A DNA stretch of 64,000 bases, from positions 5,926,792-5,990,791 of the forward strand of contig OX422186.1 in assembly GCA_949130485.1 (NCBI GenBank), read 5' to 3'. The position numbers and the translations under genes are program-made. The notes below the pieces were generated by a model that worked only from the letters and a program-made list of their open reading frames with translations, did no database searches and was not told the origin of the DNA. This document shows positions 20,403 to 32,658 of this stretch, piece by piece. Origin of the DNA: Agelas oroides. Taxonomy: Eukaryota > Porifera > Demospongiae > Agelasida > Agelasidae. The first letter of the stretch is position 1, and every line of letters starts with the position of its first letter.

Positions 20403-22477
20403 TAAAATAGTTACACTTGGCGATAAAATTTCTAGGAAATATTAACGTTGCAATAATATTTTCAAGCAATCAACGTTACTGTAACAATGGATAACTAGAA
20501 CATAGTCTATTTATCGCTATCAACAGGTGATCTCCAAACAACATTAAGATTGATCCATCCTGGGGTTTCATGACAGCAAACTGTCAACGTTACTACTTGC
20601 CAGATTACTTTGCCTTCCTTCACAAATTTTGTTATGGTACATACCTGTATATAAGTGCTTGACTCATTGGTAATTTCCTAAAGGTAGATGCATGGAATAT
20701 GGACATAGTACTAATGAATGGTTTGGAAAAGCTGTGTCACACTGCCATAGTAGCATGCAGATCGATATGAAAATTCATCTAAAAATATTATCTAAAGTGT
20801 AGGCAATTATGTAAAACTGATAAGATAAAACTGAGCTGTGGATATTATAGATCCCACTTACCCCAACATGCAGCTCAACAGTCAGCTCACCAATGCTCAC
20901 AAGTGACATTGAATACCGGCCATTGTACCTGATATTTAAAATGAATGCAGCCCTTAGTAGCTTGCTTACCTTATTCTCTTCTGAATTGGTGCTACACACC
21001 TGGACAGAGCTATAACTTACTGTGTATTAGCCTATCTCAGCAAACTTGAAAATAGAGAAAGGTAACATCAAACTGTACTTCTCGCTTCAGTGCTGGTGAG
21101 ATGTCTAGTAAGAATTGAATGCGCAAAACATTTGTACTTGTATCTACTAAAAGTAGAATCATTTAAAGTTCGGTGCCAGTGATGGAGTACTGTGCCCCTT
21201 CTACAGTGCTCTGAGTATGAACAACACTGCAGAATTTACTAGCATAATAATCATGAAAATTTGCAACTTATAGTAAGTCTTGCAGTAGTGTTCTCTAATG
21301 AATTTGCAGTTGCCAAGACTACATTGTTGTCATGAGTGGAAAACTGTTGATTGAGACGAGGAAGAGTGATTAATAAACAGGTACTGGAGGACAGTGCTGC
21401 TGTGTTAACAGATCCAGCAGGGAGCATGCAACAGTTGTTCACCCTACCAGGTGCCATCTGATACTGTTCAAAGCACGCAGAGGTACCCTTCCTTTCTGTC
21501 CGAGTCATAGTAGCTTGCGTGTGTGTCCTTGTGTGTGTAGTGTATATATAGTGTAAGTGTACCTCTATCTTGCATGAGCAAAAGAAGATATTTCCACATG
21601 ACCAGAGAACCAGAGAAGTAAGGCATTCACTTTTTACACCACCAGCCTTATCAACTGGGGTATGGGAAGAGCTGCCACATCTTCTGTAAGAGACTTGCTG
21701 CAATGTTGAGTGAGAAGAGAGACAACCATACAGCAAAATGGTGATGGGGTGGATATGTTGCCACTTGAGCTGTGCCTGCTAAGAGCCTCTATATTATGTC
21801 TATCAGGGAGTTAGATCTTCTGCAAACATGACTGGAAATGCAGCTCTGTGTGAGTCCATTGATCTCCAGTCAGAACATCCAAGCCGGCATGAATGCTGCA
21901 ACTTTTTATAAACATTCTAGATATATATATACACTCAAAGTGTTTAAGATTTTTCATCCTATTATACTTATACTTGACTGTAAATTTCTTGATTACTTCA
22001 GCCACTGAAACGTTTATTTTACAAATTTTTTGGTAACTATGCAGTTACCATCATCAAAAATAATATTAATAAATGTTTCATTGGCTAGAGTAATCAAAAA
22101 AAATTCCAATCATGAGCCATCCTAGCCACACAGGACTTTTCTCATATACCTCTACTTATTTGCAACAGGTTGCTGTACGTAAGTCAGCTTCGTTCCCAGG
22201 CTCGCCTACCTTTTCCAGTTACAAAAGATCTGCAGTGGCCCAGGGGTTAAAGTCAAGCCTGATAACAAGGAAGTATACGTATTTCCGTAAAAACCGCGTC
22301 CAAATTCGAAAATCGCCTGGAAGAACAAGGCGAACATCTGTACAACCTATGCCTGGCCAACGGTTGAGCTCATCGCATTCATATACTGAAAGTTATGCAA
22401 AATAGCATGGTAGCTATTGCATCAGTGCTTTTTAAAGAAATTTCCTAAGGGAGGGAAGTGAAGTTGGGATAAAGCAC

Positions 22478-22504
22478 CGTGTGTGTGTGTGTGTGTGTGT
22501 GTGT
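22478..22504. repeat. (GT)n microsatellite, short
   Basis: About 13 GT units. Confidence 0.9.
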
Positions 22505-23280
22505 TTGGAAAGTCTTCCTAACAAGGAGGGTGGCAGGGAACGTGTCCATTGCACCATGAGTCAGTGAAAATGAGATACTTGATTTTATTTATTTATTCCT
22601 TTTGGGGGGGGGTCTTGCATGTGTGTCATATAGCATGCTGAATCATCACAGTAGTAACTACATATTTGACTGTTTTGCCGTTTCCAGTTCAGTTTTCTTT
22701 TTTCTTTTTTCTTTTTGCTGGTCATCAGGGGAGTTCCCAGTCTGATCTTTGCACAAACACAGGTTTCGGCTCCTTTAAACTCCCGACCTGTGGATGGCTA
22801 CAGAAAGGGCGGAGCCACTCCCATATGCACATGGAGTCCAGCTAAGTCTGGTAGTTGGGACATGCTGCATGTGGGCTTGGAACATGTAGGCTCACTACAT
22901 GCGATCTTACACATGCTTTGAGTCACCAGTCTTATGGTAGCTAGATGACTATAGACTGTCACAGCTATTTGACCTTTAACTTGAATCTCTGAGAATCAAA
23001 TGAGTACTTGAACTATTGTTTTTGTTTACAGACCAGCAAAATGAAAGTAGTAGCAATGCCAGAAGTATACTTCTATGACTTATCTCTTAGGAAGGCAATG
23101 GATGCTGCTAGATTCTTCTCTCTAGTTGATCTCTCTTCTTTCTCTTCTACATGTGACTGACCTTTTCTCATTATGTCATAGCTGGCTATGATATGATTGT
23201 TAATTGGTTGGGTGGGATCACTAATTGTTATCTACAAGTTGTGTGACTTATCTAATTTTGGTTAATGTTATGTGGACTCA

Positions 23281-23295
23281 GAGAGAGAGAGAGAG

Positions 23296-23388
<93 letters not shown>

Positions 23389-23426
23389 ATGTGCATGTGC
23401 GTGTGCATGTGCGTGTGTGTGTGTGT
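23281..23426. repeat. (GA)n(GT)n microsatellite
   Basis: Nine GA units, then about 45 GT units, then a GTGCAT/GTGCGT variant tail. Confidence 0.97.
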
Positions 23427-24649
23427 GCCGTGTGGAAATTTAGGTTTTTGAAGTCCCATTTGGTGACTTCTGAGCAAGTACATGTACGTATTATACACTA
23501 TTTGGGTTGGGAGCATACCCCAAGAAGAATTTGTGAAATTTAGGTGCTCTGAGGGTAGCTACAAGAACAGACAATCCTGTATATGATTTCAGTAATAGCA
23601 GTATACCGGTAGTATAAATTTGGCTGTTCGGTCACATCTGGACCTTCAGTTTTTACATTGTTTTACAAGGTGAAACAAAAGCTGATAATAATGTTACTCT
23701 GTGAGACTTGAAGTGTACTGTGATTCAGTCATGTATACACACATGCTAATAGCTTTGGCAACAGAAATAACTATGAAAACAAAGGCTAACAACTACTATA
23801 CACAATGAAGCTCAGTAGAAGTACCACTACATGTCCACTCATAGAAATGCATCAAACACCCGGTTGATTCACCCAGAAAGCAATAAAACTAATCAATGGA
23901 ACCATAAGTATACACCAGAGTTATTAGCCTTCTCTGTGCTTCATTAGCTCCTGCTTTTGGTTCAGCAGTGATGTGCCCTTGTGGAGTGTGGAACGGTAGT
24001 TCATACTCCTCTGGGTTTATCAGCCGGTCTGGCAAGGAATCATTATCCAGAGGCTCCACTTCTGCTTCAGCTGGATTTCTGATTGTTACTGCTTGCACTT
24101 AAGGTATTGAGCAATGCCAGTCAGTTGAAAGACAAGGATGCCAATGAATGTTACAAGTGCTATAGAAACAGAGATATACCCAACTGTAATTAAGCTGATA
24201 ACCTTTAGAATGATAGACGTGAGAGGTAGTTCCAACCAGGATGATCAAGTTCAGAGCAAATGAACCTTCCAGGGCATCTAGACACCAGTTCTTGTAAACT
24301 CCTCCAATGATCCAGGCCCACAAATTAAGTATTCCAGTCCCCACTAGTATTGCTAGCAAGTTAATACTAGGGTCTTGCTGAAGATTCAAAGCAAACACTA
24401 AAAGAAGAACAAAGCGAAACACAAGCAGCAGCTTTGCCTTGTAGGGAGCATGGTATGAATCCATGAAAGGTTTCAGTCTGGCACTGTTGACCCATGAGAA
24501 GAGCTTCAGGTGTAATATGGCCTGCAGCCACTGACCAAAGAGAAGCAAAAGAGTGTAAGGAAGAAAGAGGAAGAGGAAGACAATTAAGTACTGCCACCAG
24601 GAAGAGTGGAATGTGTTTGCCACAGGTAAGGTCGGACTCCAAAAATGGA

Positions 24650-25300
24650 TGATTTGTGATCCACACGAATCATCCAAATGTGGATGCTTTGTCAATTATG
24701 TGATATATCATCCAAATTTGGATGATTTGTACGATCCAATTTTGGATGAAAGTGAACGTGTTTCTAAGTCATCCGAGAAATTGGATGTTTTGTATAATCC
24801 ACTTTTGGATGATTCTGAGCATGCTTGTAAATCATCCAAAGGTGGAAGTTTTGTACAATCCACTTTTGGATGATTCTGAGCATGCTTGCAAATCATCCAA
24901 AGATGGAGGTTTTGTATAATCCACTTTTGGATGATTACGCATCTTCCAAAATTGGATCTTTTGTACAATCCACTTTTGGATGAAAGTGAACGTGTTTCTA
25001 AGTCATCCGAAATTGGATGTTTCGTATAATCCACTTTTGGATGATTCTGAGCATGCTTGGAAATCATCCAAAGGTGGACGTTTTGTACAATCCACTTTTG
25101 GATGATTCTAAGCATGCTTTTGCAAGAACATTTTCCAGTCCTAGCAGCTTTCTTGGCAAAGTGTCCTGTTGAAGATGATGGAAAGCTACTACAAGATGTG
25201 CGAGATTTGATAAAGCTTCTTCCTAGTACAGGCTCCATTTCATGGAGGTCCCCCCACACCAGACTTATATCCCCCAGCCACAGATGACCCCCTCTAAGTC
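24650..25300. repeat. Left arm subrepeats of 2.4-kb element
   Basis: About eleven 55-60-bp units alternating TCATCCAAAxGTGGAxGTTTTGTA and CAATCCACTTTTGGATGATT. Further units continue to about 25640. Confidence 0.85.
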
Positions 25301-25754
25301 ATCCAAAGGTGGAAGTTTTGTATAATCCACTTTTGGATGATTCTGAGCATGCTTGCAAATCATCCAAAGGTGGATGTTTTGTACAATTCACTTTTGGATG
25401 ATTCTGAGCAAGCTTGCAAATCATCCAAAGGTGGATGTTTTGTACAATCCACTTTTGGATGATTGTGCATCTTCCAAAATTGGATCTTTAGTATAATCCA
25501 CTTTTGGATGATTCTGAGCATGCTGGTAAATCATCCAAAGGTGGAAGTTTTGTACAATCCACTTTGGGATGATTATGCATCTTCCAAAATTGGATGGTTT
25601 GTATAATCCACTTTGGAATGATTCTGAGTATGTGTAAAAGTTAATCTGAAAGTAGATGTTTTAAAGTCATCTAAATGTGGATTTGTTGAAATGAAGTTAC
25701 CTCATTAATGGTGATATTATTACAAGAGAACAACCAAACAACAAAAGGATACAT

Positions 25755-26573
25755 TACAGATGCGAAGCATGTAGACTAAGTCCAAACTTTTTGTCCATGT
25801 TCTTGAGAGCTAAGAAGAGTGAGCAATGAATTTTGAAGTTCTCAGTGCTCGTGTATGCAAGTTGACCTCATATCTTTTGAAGGCCCGAATTTGCCTGCTC
25901 GTTTACTTGGGAATTGATCCCCTTAATTCGTTTCTGACTGTAGGCATCCAGGGAGTAGCCTTTAGAGCAGCCTACGTGGCCACGCCAGTGAAAACGGTCT
26001 ACAGCAAATCAAGTGTTCTCAAAAAAGTGAGGCTCTCTGTTCAAACAGTACACATGGAGGCGACAGGCATTATCATAAATAATAAGAAGAGGAGGACGAG
26101 GGAATCTGGTTTTAAAGATCTGGAAGGGACGCTTGGGTGACTCACAGGTCTGCAGCACCTCAAACCCATAGCACACTCCATGCTCACAGTATATCGTGAA
26201 TATGCCCGGAGAGAGTGTCGGGTGACCATATGAGGCTTTTCGACAGCCATCAGTCTGAAGCGTGTGCAATTTCTTGTCAGCTTCATAGCTCGCATCTCCA
26301 TGACAACTTTGGTAGGCATGGGAAGAAGCTGAGGGGGTCATCTGTGGCTGGGGGATATAAGTCTGGTGTGGGGGGACCTCCTTGAAATGGAGCCTGTACT
26401 AGCTGCAGAAGAAGCTTTATCAAATCCCTCACATCTTGTGGTAGTTTTCCATCATCTTCAACAGGACACTTTGCCAAGAAAGCTGCTAGGACTGGAAAAT
26501 GTTCTTGCAAAAGCATGCTTAGAATCATCCAAAAGTGGATTGTACAAAACTTCCACCTTTGGATGATTTCCAA
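25755..26573 (-). pseudogene. KDZ-like transposase remnant
   Basis: Minus-strand frames read LLQEHFPVLAAFLAKCPVED, then GIFTIYCEHGVCYGFEVLQT, then PPLLIIYDNACRLHVYC and DRFHWRGHVGC, then NSQVNEQANSGLQ. The acidic-Cys-His-Cys layout (YDNAC, then H and C, then DRFHW, then C) resembles the catalytic part of the Kyakuja-Dileera-Zisupton transposases, and I recognise a dispersed invertebrate family with this sequence. Two in-frame TGA codons (26009-26011 and 25868-25870) and a frame change near 26330 make it inactive. The superfamily assignment is inference. Confidence 0.7.
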
Positions 26574-27030
26574 GCATGCTCAGAATCATCCAAAAGTGGA
26601 TTATACAAAACATCCAATTTCGGATGACTTAGAAACACGTTCACTTTCATCCAAAAGTGGATTGTACAAAAGATCCAATTTTGGAAGATGCATAATCATC
26701 CAAGCGTCGCCTATATATACAAATAAATGGCGGGCCTGTAGCAAAAGTGGATTATACAAAACCTCCATCTTTGGATGATTTGCAAGCATGCTCAGAATCA
26801 TCCAAAAGTGGATTGTACAAAACTTCCACCTTTGGAGGATTTACAAGCATGCTCAGAATCATCCAAAAGTGGATAATACAAAACATCCAATTTCGGATGA
26901 CTTAGAAACATGTTCACTTTCATCCAAAATTGGATCATACAAATCATCCAAATGTGGATGATTTCATCCACTTTTCAGACAAAGTATCCACATTTGGACG
27001 ATTTGTGTGGATCACAAATCATCCATTTTT
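26337..27030. repeat. Right arm, inverse of left arm
   Basis: Same unit in reverse order and orientation as 24638-25290. Contains one foreign piece near 26700-26745 (CGCCTATATATACAAATAAA) not in the left arm. Confidence 0.85.
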
Positions 27031-28198
27031 GGAAGCGGAACCTACCTCGTTTGCCACTGAGATAGTCAATGGTTGCATCATACAGCCACACCCTTCTGTT
27101 GTGGTCGGGGTATTGAAGGAAAGTGATACAAATAATTGCAGCAATCAATGTGCTGAGGATCTTTGTATATGAGAGGAGGATGAGTGTTGCCAACACAGAA
27201 ACTGGGTTGTTGCCAAGCAGGTTTGCAAATCTGTGTGAGAAATGGCTAACAAGAATAATGAGTCCTACTAACAGCCAGATATACACAGGGAACACAAACT
27301 GTAACCATATTTTGCTGTAGGCATCCATTCCATTGTAGAAACATGTTTCAATTCCCCAGTCAAGGTTTAACCATGCAATAAACACTGAGAAAGCATCAGT
27401 AGAATCCACTGGTAGAAAGATGTTACAATTGACTCCAACAATATTAACATAGAACAAAAGGCCATTGAGCATTCCTGTTGCCACTGTCAGTTTTGCAGAC
27501 AAGGAGCAAGAAGACCAGTGCTACTCCCATCACTGCAAAAGGGATGAGCAAGACAAGATGGTAATTGTTGGTACACTTCCAGCATTGAGATGTGCCCAGT
27601 ACCAGACTGTAACCTTCTTGCAAGCTCCACATAAGAGCCCTGACCTGTTATATGCACACTGTATGTCTGTATTGTTGAGAGAAAAGACCACTGTTTGAGA
27701 GACACAATAGTCAAAGGGGCAGTGTGGGTGGAGAATTAGTCCATCAGTTTGATTATCATAACCAACCCAAAATTGTTGGCCTGAATCATGTGTTATTTGT
27801 CGTAGTCCATTTGTGATATTGCATTGAACTTTATATTGTGCAAGTCTTAATAATTGGCTCACAGACACATACTTTGTGTGACTCAGAGATGTTAAATCCA
27901 GGTGGACAGATCTGATTTAAGGTGAGTAAAATTGTTAGTTTATCATCACATGGTGTACCTTCTGCATGCAAGTCTATCTCCACATAGTGAGACACTGATG
28001 ACACAGCATAGCTAAGTGTAGTGCATGTGTTGTTTGCTTGTTGTTGAAGGTATTGAGAATCGAGGGTGTCACCTGAACTGCATATGCTACTTATCACTAG
28101 ACTAGGAACTGTTCAATCTCTTTGTCCAACTGCAACCGCAGAAACCTGAAATGTTTCACCTGGATAAGCAGTATGTTTCACCGGGATACACTGTGTGT

Positions 28199-28359
28199 CA
28201 TAGGCGTAGGAACCGGGGGGGCACCGGGGGCATGTGCCCCCCCCCCCCCCCCCCCCCCCCTCAAGTTTTCATAAATTGTTACATAAATCGCTCACTACTC
28301 TTATGTTTAGTTTCAAACTGTGCCCCCCCCCCAATCAAAAAGTCTTTCCTACGCCTATG
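28199..28359. mobile_element. CATAGGCG MITE, 5-bp TSD TGTGT
   Basis: TIR CATAGGCGTAGGAA at 28199 and TTCCTACGCCTATG to 28359, with TGTGT at 28194-28198 and 28360-28364. The interior is poly-G/poly-C. It interrupts the host pseudogene between CKSEYNVPHT and YPGETFQV. Confidence 0.88.
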
Positions 28360-28479
28360 TGTGTGGAACATTATACTCAGACTTGCAGTTTGGAAGATTG
28401 CTTTCACGTGGCCATATGCGAAGTGAGTCAGAAGAAATGTTTGAAGTTGTGTTGCAATCAGTGCCATTGTTGTGGGCTA

Positions 28480-29480
28480 TCATGTCAAACACTTTACCAG
28501 AACTGTATGAGTCCTGGCTATGAGTAGTTTACAGTCATCTATTGCACCACCATATAACACACTTCCGGCCTGCAGCATCTGCAGAGTTGTTCTTGAAAAC
28601 AAGTTGGACATCAATACCATTTGACAGATTCTGACCAGGGAGCTGAAAGAAGCATTCTTCTTTGGTGTAACAACTGAAGCGCAATAACTTAGAGGGCTAG
28701 CATCCTCAACATAGATAGCTCCACCTAAACTTGCATGATTGTTCTCCCAATACACAGCTGTGTTAGGCAAAATGAAAAAAGTATTTTTTAGCCCCATAAA
28801 CACCCCACCTCCACCAACAGCATGTCTATTCACATCTACTCTACCTCTGCATACATTGCTGGTAAAGTTAATTCCATTGAATGTCAGTGTATTGTTAGTA
28901 TAGAATGCACCACCACTACCATCTGCCCAGTTGTTCATGAAGTTTCTGGTTCCATTGAAGTTAAGTACAGTATTGGCTGTGTAGATTATACCACCATCAC
29001 CACCTGCTAAGTTGCTAATGAAGTTGTTTGTTCCACTGAAGCTAATTTCAGTATGGCCAGTTGTATAGATTGCACCACCAACATTATCTGCGGAGTTGTT
29101 GATGAAGCTGCTGGTTCCATTGAAGTTAAGTGCAGTGTTATATGTATAGATTGCACCACCACCATATGCTGAGTTGCTGATGAACCTGCTGGTTCCACTG
29201 AAGCTAAGTGCAGAATTGTCTGATGTGAGGATCGCACCACCAAAACCAGAGATTGCTGAATTGTTGAAGTTGCTGGTTCCGCTAAAGTTAAGTACAGTAT
29301 TGGATGTGTAGAACCACCAACCAAACCACCAACATTATCTGCGGAGTTGTTGATGAAGCTGCTGGTTCCACTGAAGCCAAGTACAGTGTTGTCTGATGCG
29401 TAGATTGCACCACCTTGTGCCCTGCATTGTGCACTATTATCAAGGAAGTTTGTGTTTCCAGTGAATGTTAGGTTACTACT
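28480..29480 (-). pseudogene. Beta-helix-like repeat part of 23.9-30.1 kb gene
   Basis: A single frame of about 280 codons (from about 29310) repeats units such as FNGTSSFINNSADNVGGAIY and FSGTNNFISNLAGGDGG, seven or eight times at a 72-bp spacing. It then runs into VYWENNHASLGGAIYVEDAS and CKL. Regular NxS/NxT and GGAIY positions suggest an N-glycosylated extracellular right-handed beta-helix (pectin-lyase-like), which is inference from periodicity. Confidence 0.75.
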
Positions 29481-30379
29481 GAGAGCAATGATAACATCTA
29501 AGGTCATAAAGTTACCACAGAGCATGTGGTTATGTGTTCCCTGACCAGAGTAATGTTGGTGTTACACACTGCAAGTGCAGTGCCTTTGTTGTCATGGAAC
29601 AAACAGTTAACTAGTTCAGTGAATTGCATAGCGTGCAAAAACAAGGCCACATGGACAGTAGCTAGAGGAATATAAGGAAGAGTAATAGCACATTTCCTGC
29701 TGCAAGAGGCAAAAGCCAAAGAATCTATTTTGAACTTTACCATACCTGTAAAGCTGAGACCAACTGACCCACTGCAAACAACTGTTGCTCTGTTGCCTGA
29801 GGAAAACGTTCCACGCATGGTCAGCCTGGTTACGTTGGCAACTGTGATATTTGCATCGAGAACATGATCACCTGGCAAGAACACTAGCTATAGTCGTGTC
29901 AGAAGTAAAATACAATTCAGCTTCTTGTGCATACTCAGAGAGTGTGGTGCAGTTGGCTGAATTGTGTGGACAGGATGAGCATGAGGTGGCAGTGGGTGTG
30001 ATACAGTAGACAATCTCCGTAGAGCAGTAGGAGAGGATGTTAATGAGCAGTGTTGCCACAAGAACAAGTGCAGGCTGTATCATCATGTGTTGAAATGACT
30101 GTAGAAGTGCAAGTTGTATTTATACCCAAATTCTGAGGGTAAACTTTTTTGATGGGAAGTGAGCCATGAGAAGGAGAATGACAAAAAGCATTTAGAGGAT
30201 AAAAAACACTTTGGATTCCCTTCACCATAAAATCACATAGTACGTGTGTCTTAAGCTTGTGACTAGCCACTGGACTCCAAAGTCTGCATACAGCATTGCA
30301 GGCTCAGTGTCTAGACATCTTCTCCAAATATCTAAAATGCCTAATTCACTGACCACCATGCAGCAATTCAAATTACAAA

Positions 30380-30545
30380 GTATATTGCCTTAACACCTTG
30401 CCTCAGCTGGAGTGGAAGCTGGCAGTTGCCGGCTGGGAATGAACTCAGGGCTCCTGGCTTGAGCTGCTAGTGGTCTACAACTTAGCCTCATTCCCAGGCT
30501 CTCTAGAGGCAATATACCACTGAGCTGCAATAAACAGACAATCGC
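30380..30545 (-). ncRNA. Possible tRNA-derived SINE fragment
   Basis: Minus strand: GCAGCTCAGTGGTATATTG resembles a pol III A box and GAGTTCATTCCCAG a weak B box. A short CCTGGGAATGAGGCT MITE-like piece lies between them. No clover leaf can be folded with confidence. Confidence 0.25.
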
Positions 30546-32194
30546 TCAGTTGCAAGTATACTTTTCTACAGTTTCCCTTTTTCAAAGTACCACCACTTTT
30601 ACACTCAAAATTCACTGGCAATACAAATAAGTAGATGTAAGTTTCACACAGATTTGGTTGATGAATAAGTTGCACAATTAATGAATTACATATGTCAGGA
30701 ATTGGACATCTCAAACACAGTATGGCTGCGAGTGGAGAATTGGATTTGGAAATTGACTTGGACATGCAGGCATTGAATTTTTTAACTCTGTTGTAGCTAT
30801 AATTGTTCACACCACAATGCAAGTCTCTACCAAACAGAGGCCACTAGCTATAGTACAGACTCATACACAAAATGAAGGTACTTTTCAAGATATGTGAACA
30901 CAGCAGACAGTCTCTTTCAGGGTCAAGTCTGTTTGAACTCACAACAGAATAAATAATCAGTTGCCGTTAGGTACACTGCAAAAAATAAAGGGTTACTTTA
31001 ACCCAGCTAGGGTTATCTCAGTTGCAGATTCACTACCAAAGAATGTGCATACAAGCAGATCAATTAGTAATACTTTCCTTACGTAGTTGTGGCTTCACTG
31101 CCAAGCAATGTGCATAGAAGCAGATTAATTACATTGTTAATAGACCTCCATTTTCAGATAATCGTACTGAAATGTGGAAAAATGTTAGCTAGTCATGTTT
31201 CTTGGACAGTATTACCTAGCTTAATTGTTTACTCCTCTGTCTGAAATTGGAGACTTAAGGCTGAAGAGTAAACAATATAATATTAGTGACAAAACCACCT
31301 GGCAGGTATTTGAGGTTAGTGGGGAGTTTCCAGTCACCTGCTGATGTTGAGGTTAGTATGTTGGGAGATACCCTTCAGGACTGCAGCTCTTGGAAGGTCA
31401 TAAGACACTCCAAAATGATGATGACTGCAGACTTTGAAATTAATTTACAAAGAATAATAAGCAGCTAATGTTCAGTTGGAGTAAGATATAGCTACACCAT
31501 GTGGCAATTGCTTGATTGGTTGGCATTGCTATAGCTCAGATGACATTCTCGCTAAGGGGGCGTTGCTTGATAGGGGAGCATTGCTTGCTAGGGATGGTGA
31601 CATGCCAGGCTGGGGTTACAGCTGTTTATTGGCTGCCTATATACATCTGACCTGGTGACATATATTCACACAGTAGTAACCACCTGCATGTATTCCCATG
31701 CAAGGCTGTTGCTGCACCAAGTTTGCAGCATGTGTGTTCCCTGTTAGCTAGCCCAGTAACCAAAACAACCAGAAGTTTACTCTGAATGCAGTTAACTAGT
31801 GTCATACCCTTCCTTCAGTCCATGCAGAGTGGGGGGGGTGAGCTCCTTACAGGTGATGTACATTGGTTATCAATGGCAACTGTAAAAAACAGTCGAAATG
31901 TTCTCACATGCCAACAACTGGAGGAAGAAGTATCTAGCTATAGCAGAAAACGATATTCATCAAATTTCATTATCAGTGGTCGCATCTCAGCCCGAGTTGG
32001 TTTCTCTTCATTTGAGTCCTCTACTGTAATGTATACCGGTTTACAACCACTGTTTTGCTTCTTTGTTTGTTCTCGAGGATAACTGCACTCAAGTGAAAAG
32101 AAAATGGTGACTTGAATGCAGGTGGCTTGAATGCAGGTGGACAAATCAGCTTGTCCTGCCATAAATAAGTCATTAAGCAGCCCACTAGGCAGAT

Positions 32195-32613
32195 ACAGAG
32201 GCGGCGGAAGGTGCCTGAGATTGGGGGGGCACCAATGATGGTGCGTGCGTAAGCATGCACATGGTAGGGGGGTCTGGGGGCATGCTCCCCAAGAAAAATT
32301 AGGTGCTCTAGATCGCTTCTGAGGCCATATTTGTACCCAAACGCCACTAGTCTGACTAGAGTACATGTAATACTGCCGTTCGCCACGATATACACGTCAG
32401 TCGTCACGAGGCATTTCAGTCACTATAGTCGACCTTGTACGTGTTAGGCCTGATGAGGTGGGCACCTTACCATGAGACGAATTGACGACCTGGACAAGAA
32501 CAGTTTCTACTTTGTACTTCACTTTGAAACTAGTTCAGTGATCACCCACTGCAAAAGCAGTCACAAAGGCCACCACGCCTAACAGCTTGAAGGGGGGGCA
32601 CGTGCCCCGGATG

Positions 32614-32644
<31 letters not shown>

Positions 32645-32658
32645 CCCACCGCCTATGG
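32195..32658. mobile_element. Diverged G-rich TIR element
   Basis: Left CAGAGGCGGCGGAAGG and right GGTCCCACCGCCTATG resemble the CATAGGCG TIRs. The interior has GGGGGGCACCAATG..., GGGGGCATGCTCCCC and a poly-C tract of about 30. No clean TSD. Confidence 0.6.

Larger units (their letters stand above)
17838..23888. other. Gene-free region, repeats only
   Basis: No exon was recognised on either strand. It contains the elements listed separately, microsatellites, and two inverted diverged copies of a dispersed repeat that share ACGGAAATACGTATATTTCC-like sequence (about 17940-18060 and 22190-22330). Confidence 0.5.
24624..27048. mobile_element. Long-TIR transposon with KDZ-like remnant
   Basis: Direct repeat GTTTGCCAC at 24615-24623 and 27049-27057 (8-9 bp TSD). 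The ends AGGTAAGGTCGGACTCC and (inverted) AGGTAGGTTCCGCTTCC lead into arms of about 680 bp. The arms consist of repeats of a unit around AATCATCCAAAAGTGGATT...CATCCACTTTTGG. Removing it brings DYLSGK and GKHIPLFLV of the host gene together as expected for the family. A broken transposase lies in the centre, and part of it (about 180 bp, EHFPVLAAFLAKCP region) has been copied into both arms. Confidence 0.88.
23889..30086 (-). pseudogene. Sponge-type GGAIY-repeat membrane protein, broken
   Basis: Order of parts on the minus strand. Signal-peptide-like start MMIQPALVLVATLLINILS at 30086. A domain with LPGDHVLDANITVANVTRLT. Tandem repeats of about 24 residues built on NFxGTxxFINNSAxxGGAIY (about 29480-28650). 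A Cys-rich region (YCVSQTVVFSLNNTDIQCAY, LLCGACK). Then a multi-pass membrane region (27640-27060 and 24610-24110). Last comes a cytoplasmic tail with SLPDRLINPEEYELPFHTP, ending YTYGSID at 23889. I recognise the whole order from large demosponge gene families. The copy is dead. The frame changes near 29880, 29560, 29310, 24200 and 24100, and a TGA sits at 28113-28115. A MITE (28199-28359) and a 2.4-kb transposon (24624-27048) interrupt the coding sequence. Confidence 0.85.

Noticed and set aside
24708..25259. Long minus-strand ORF with HPKVDYTKH repeats
   Set aside because: It follows the 55-60-bp subrepeats of a transposon arm; the mirror ORF exists in the other arm. Not a protein family.
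24650..25640. Possible CRISPR array
   Set aside because: Units are regularly spaced, but the spacers are themselves repeats, the units are imperfectly palindromic and the sequence is animal. It is a transposon arm.
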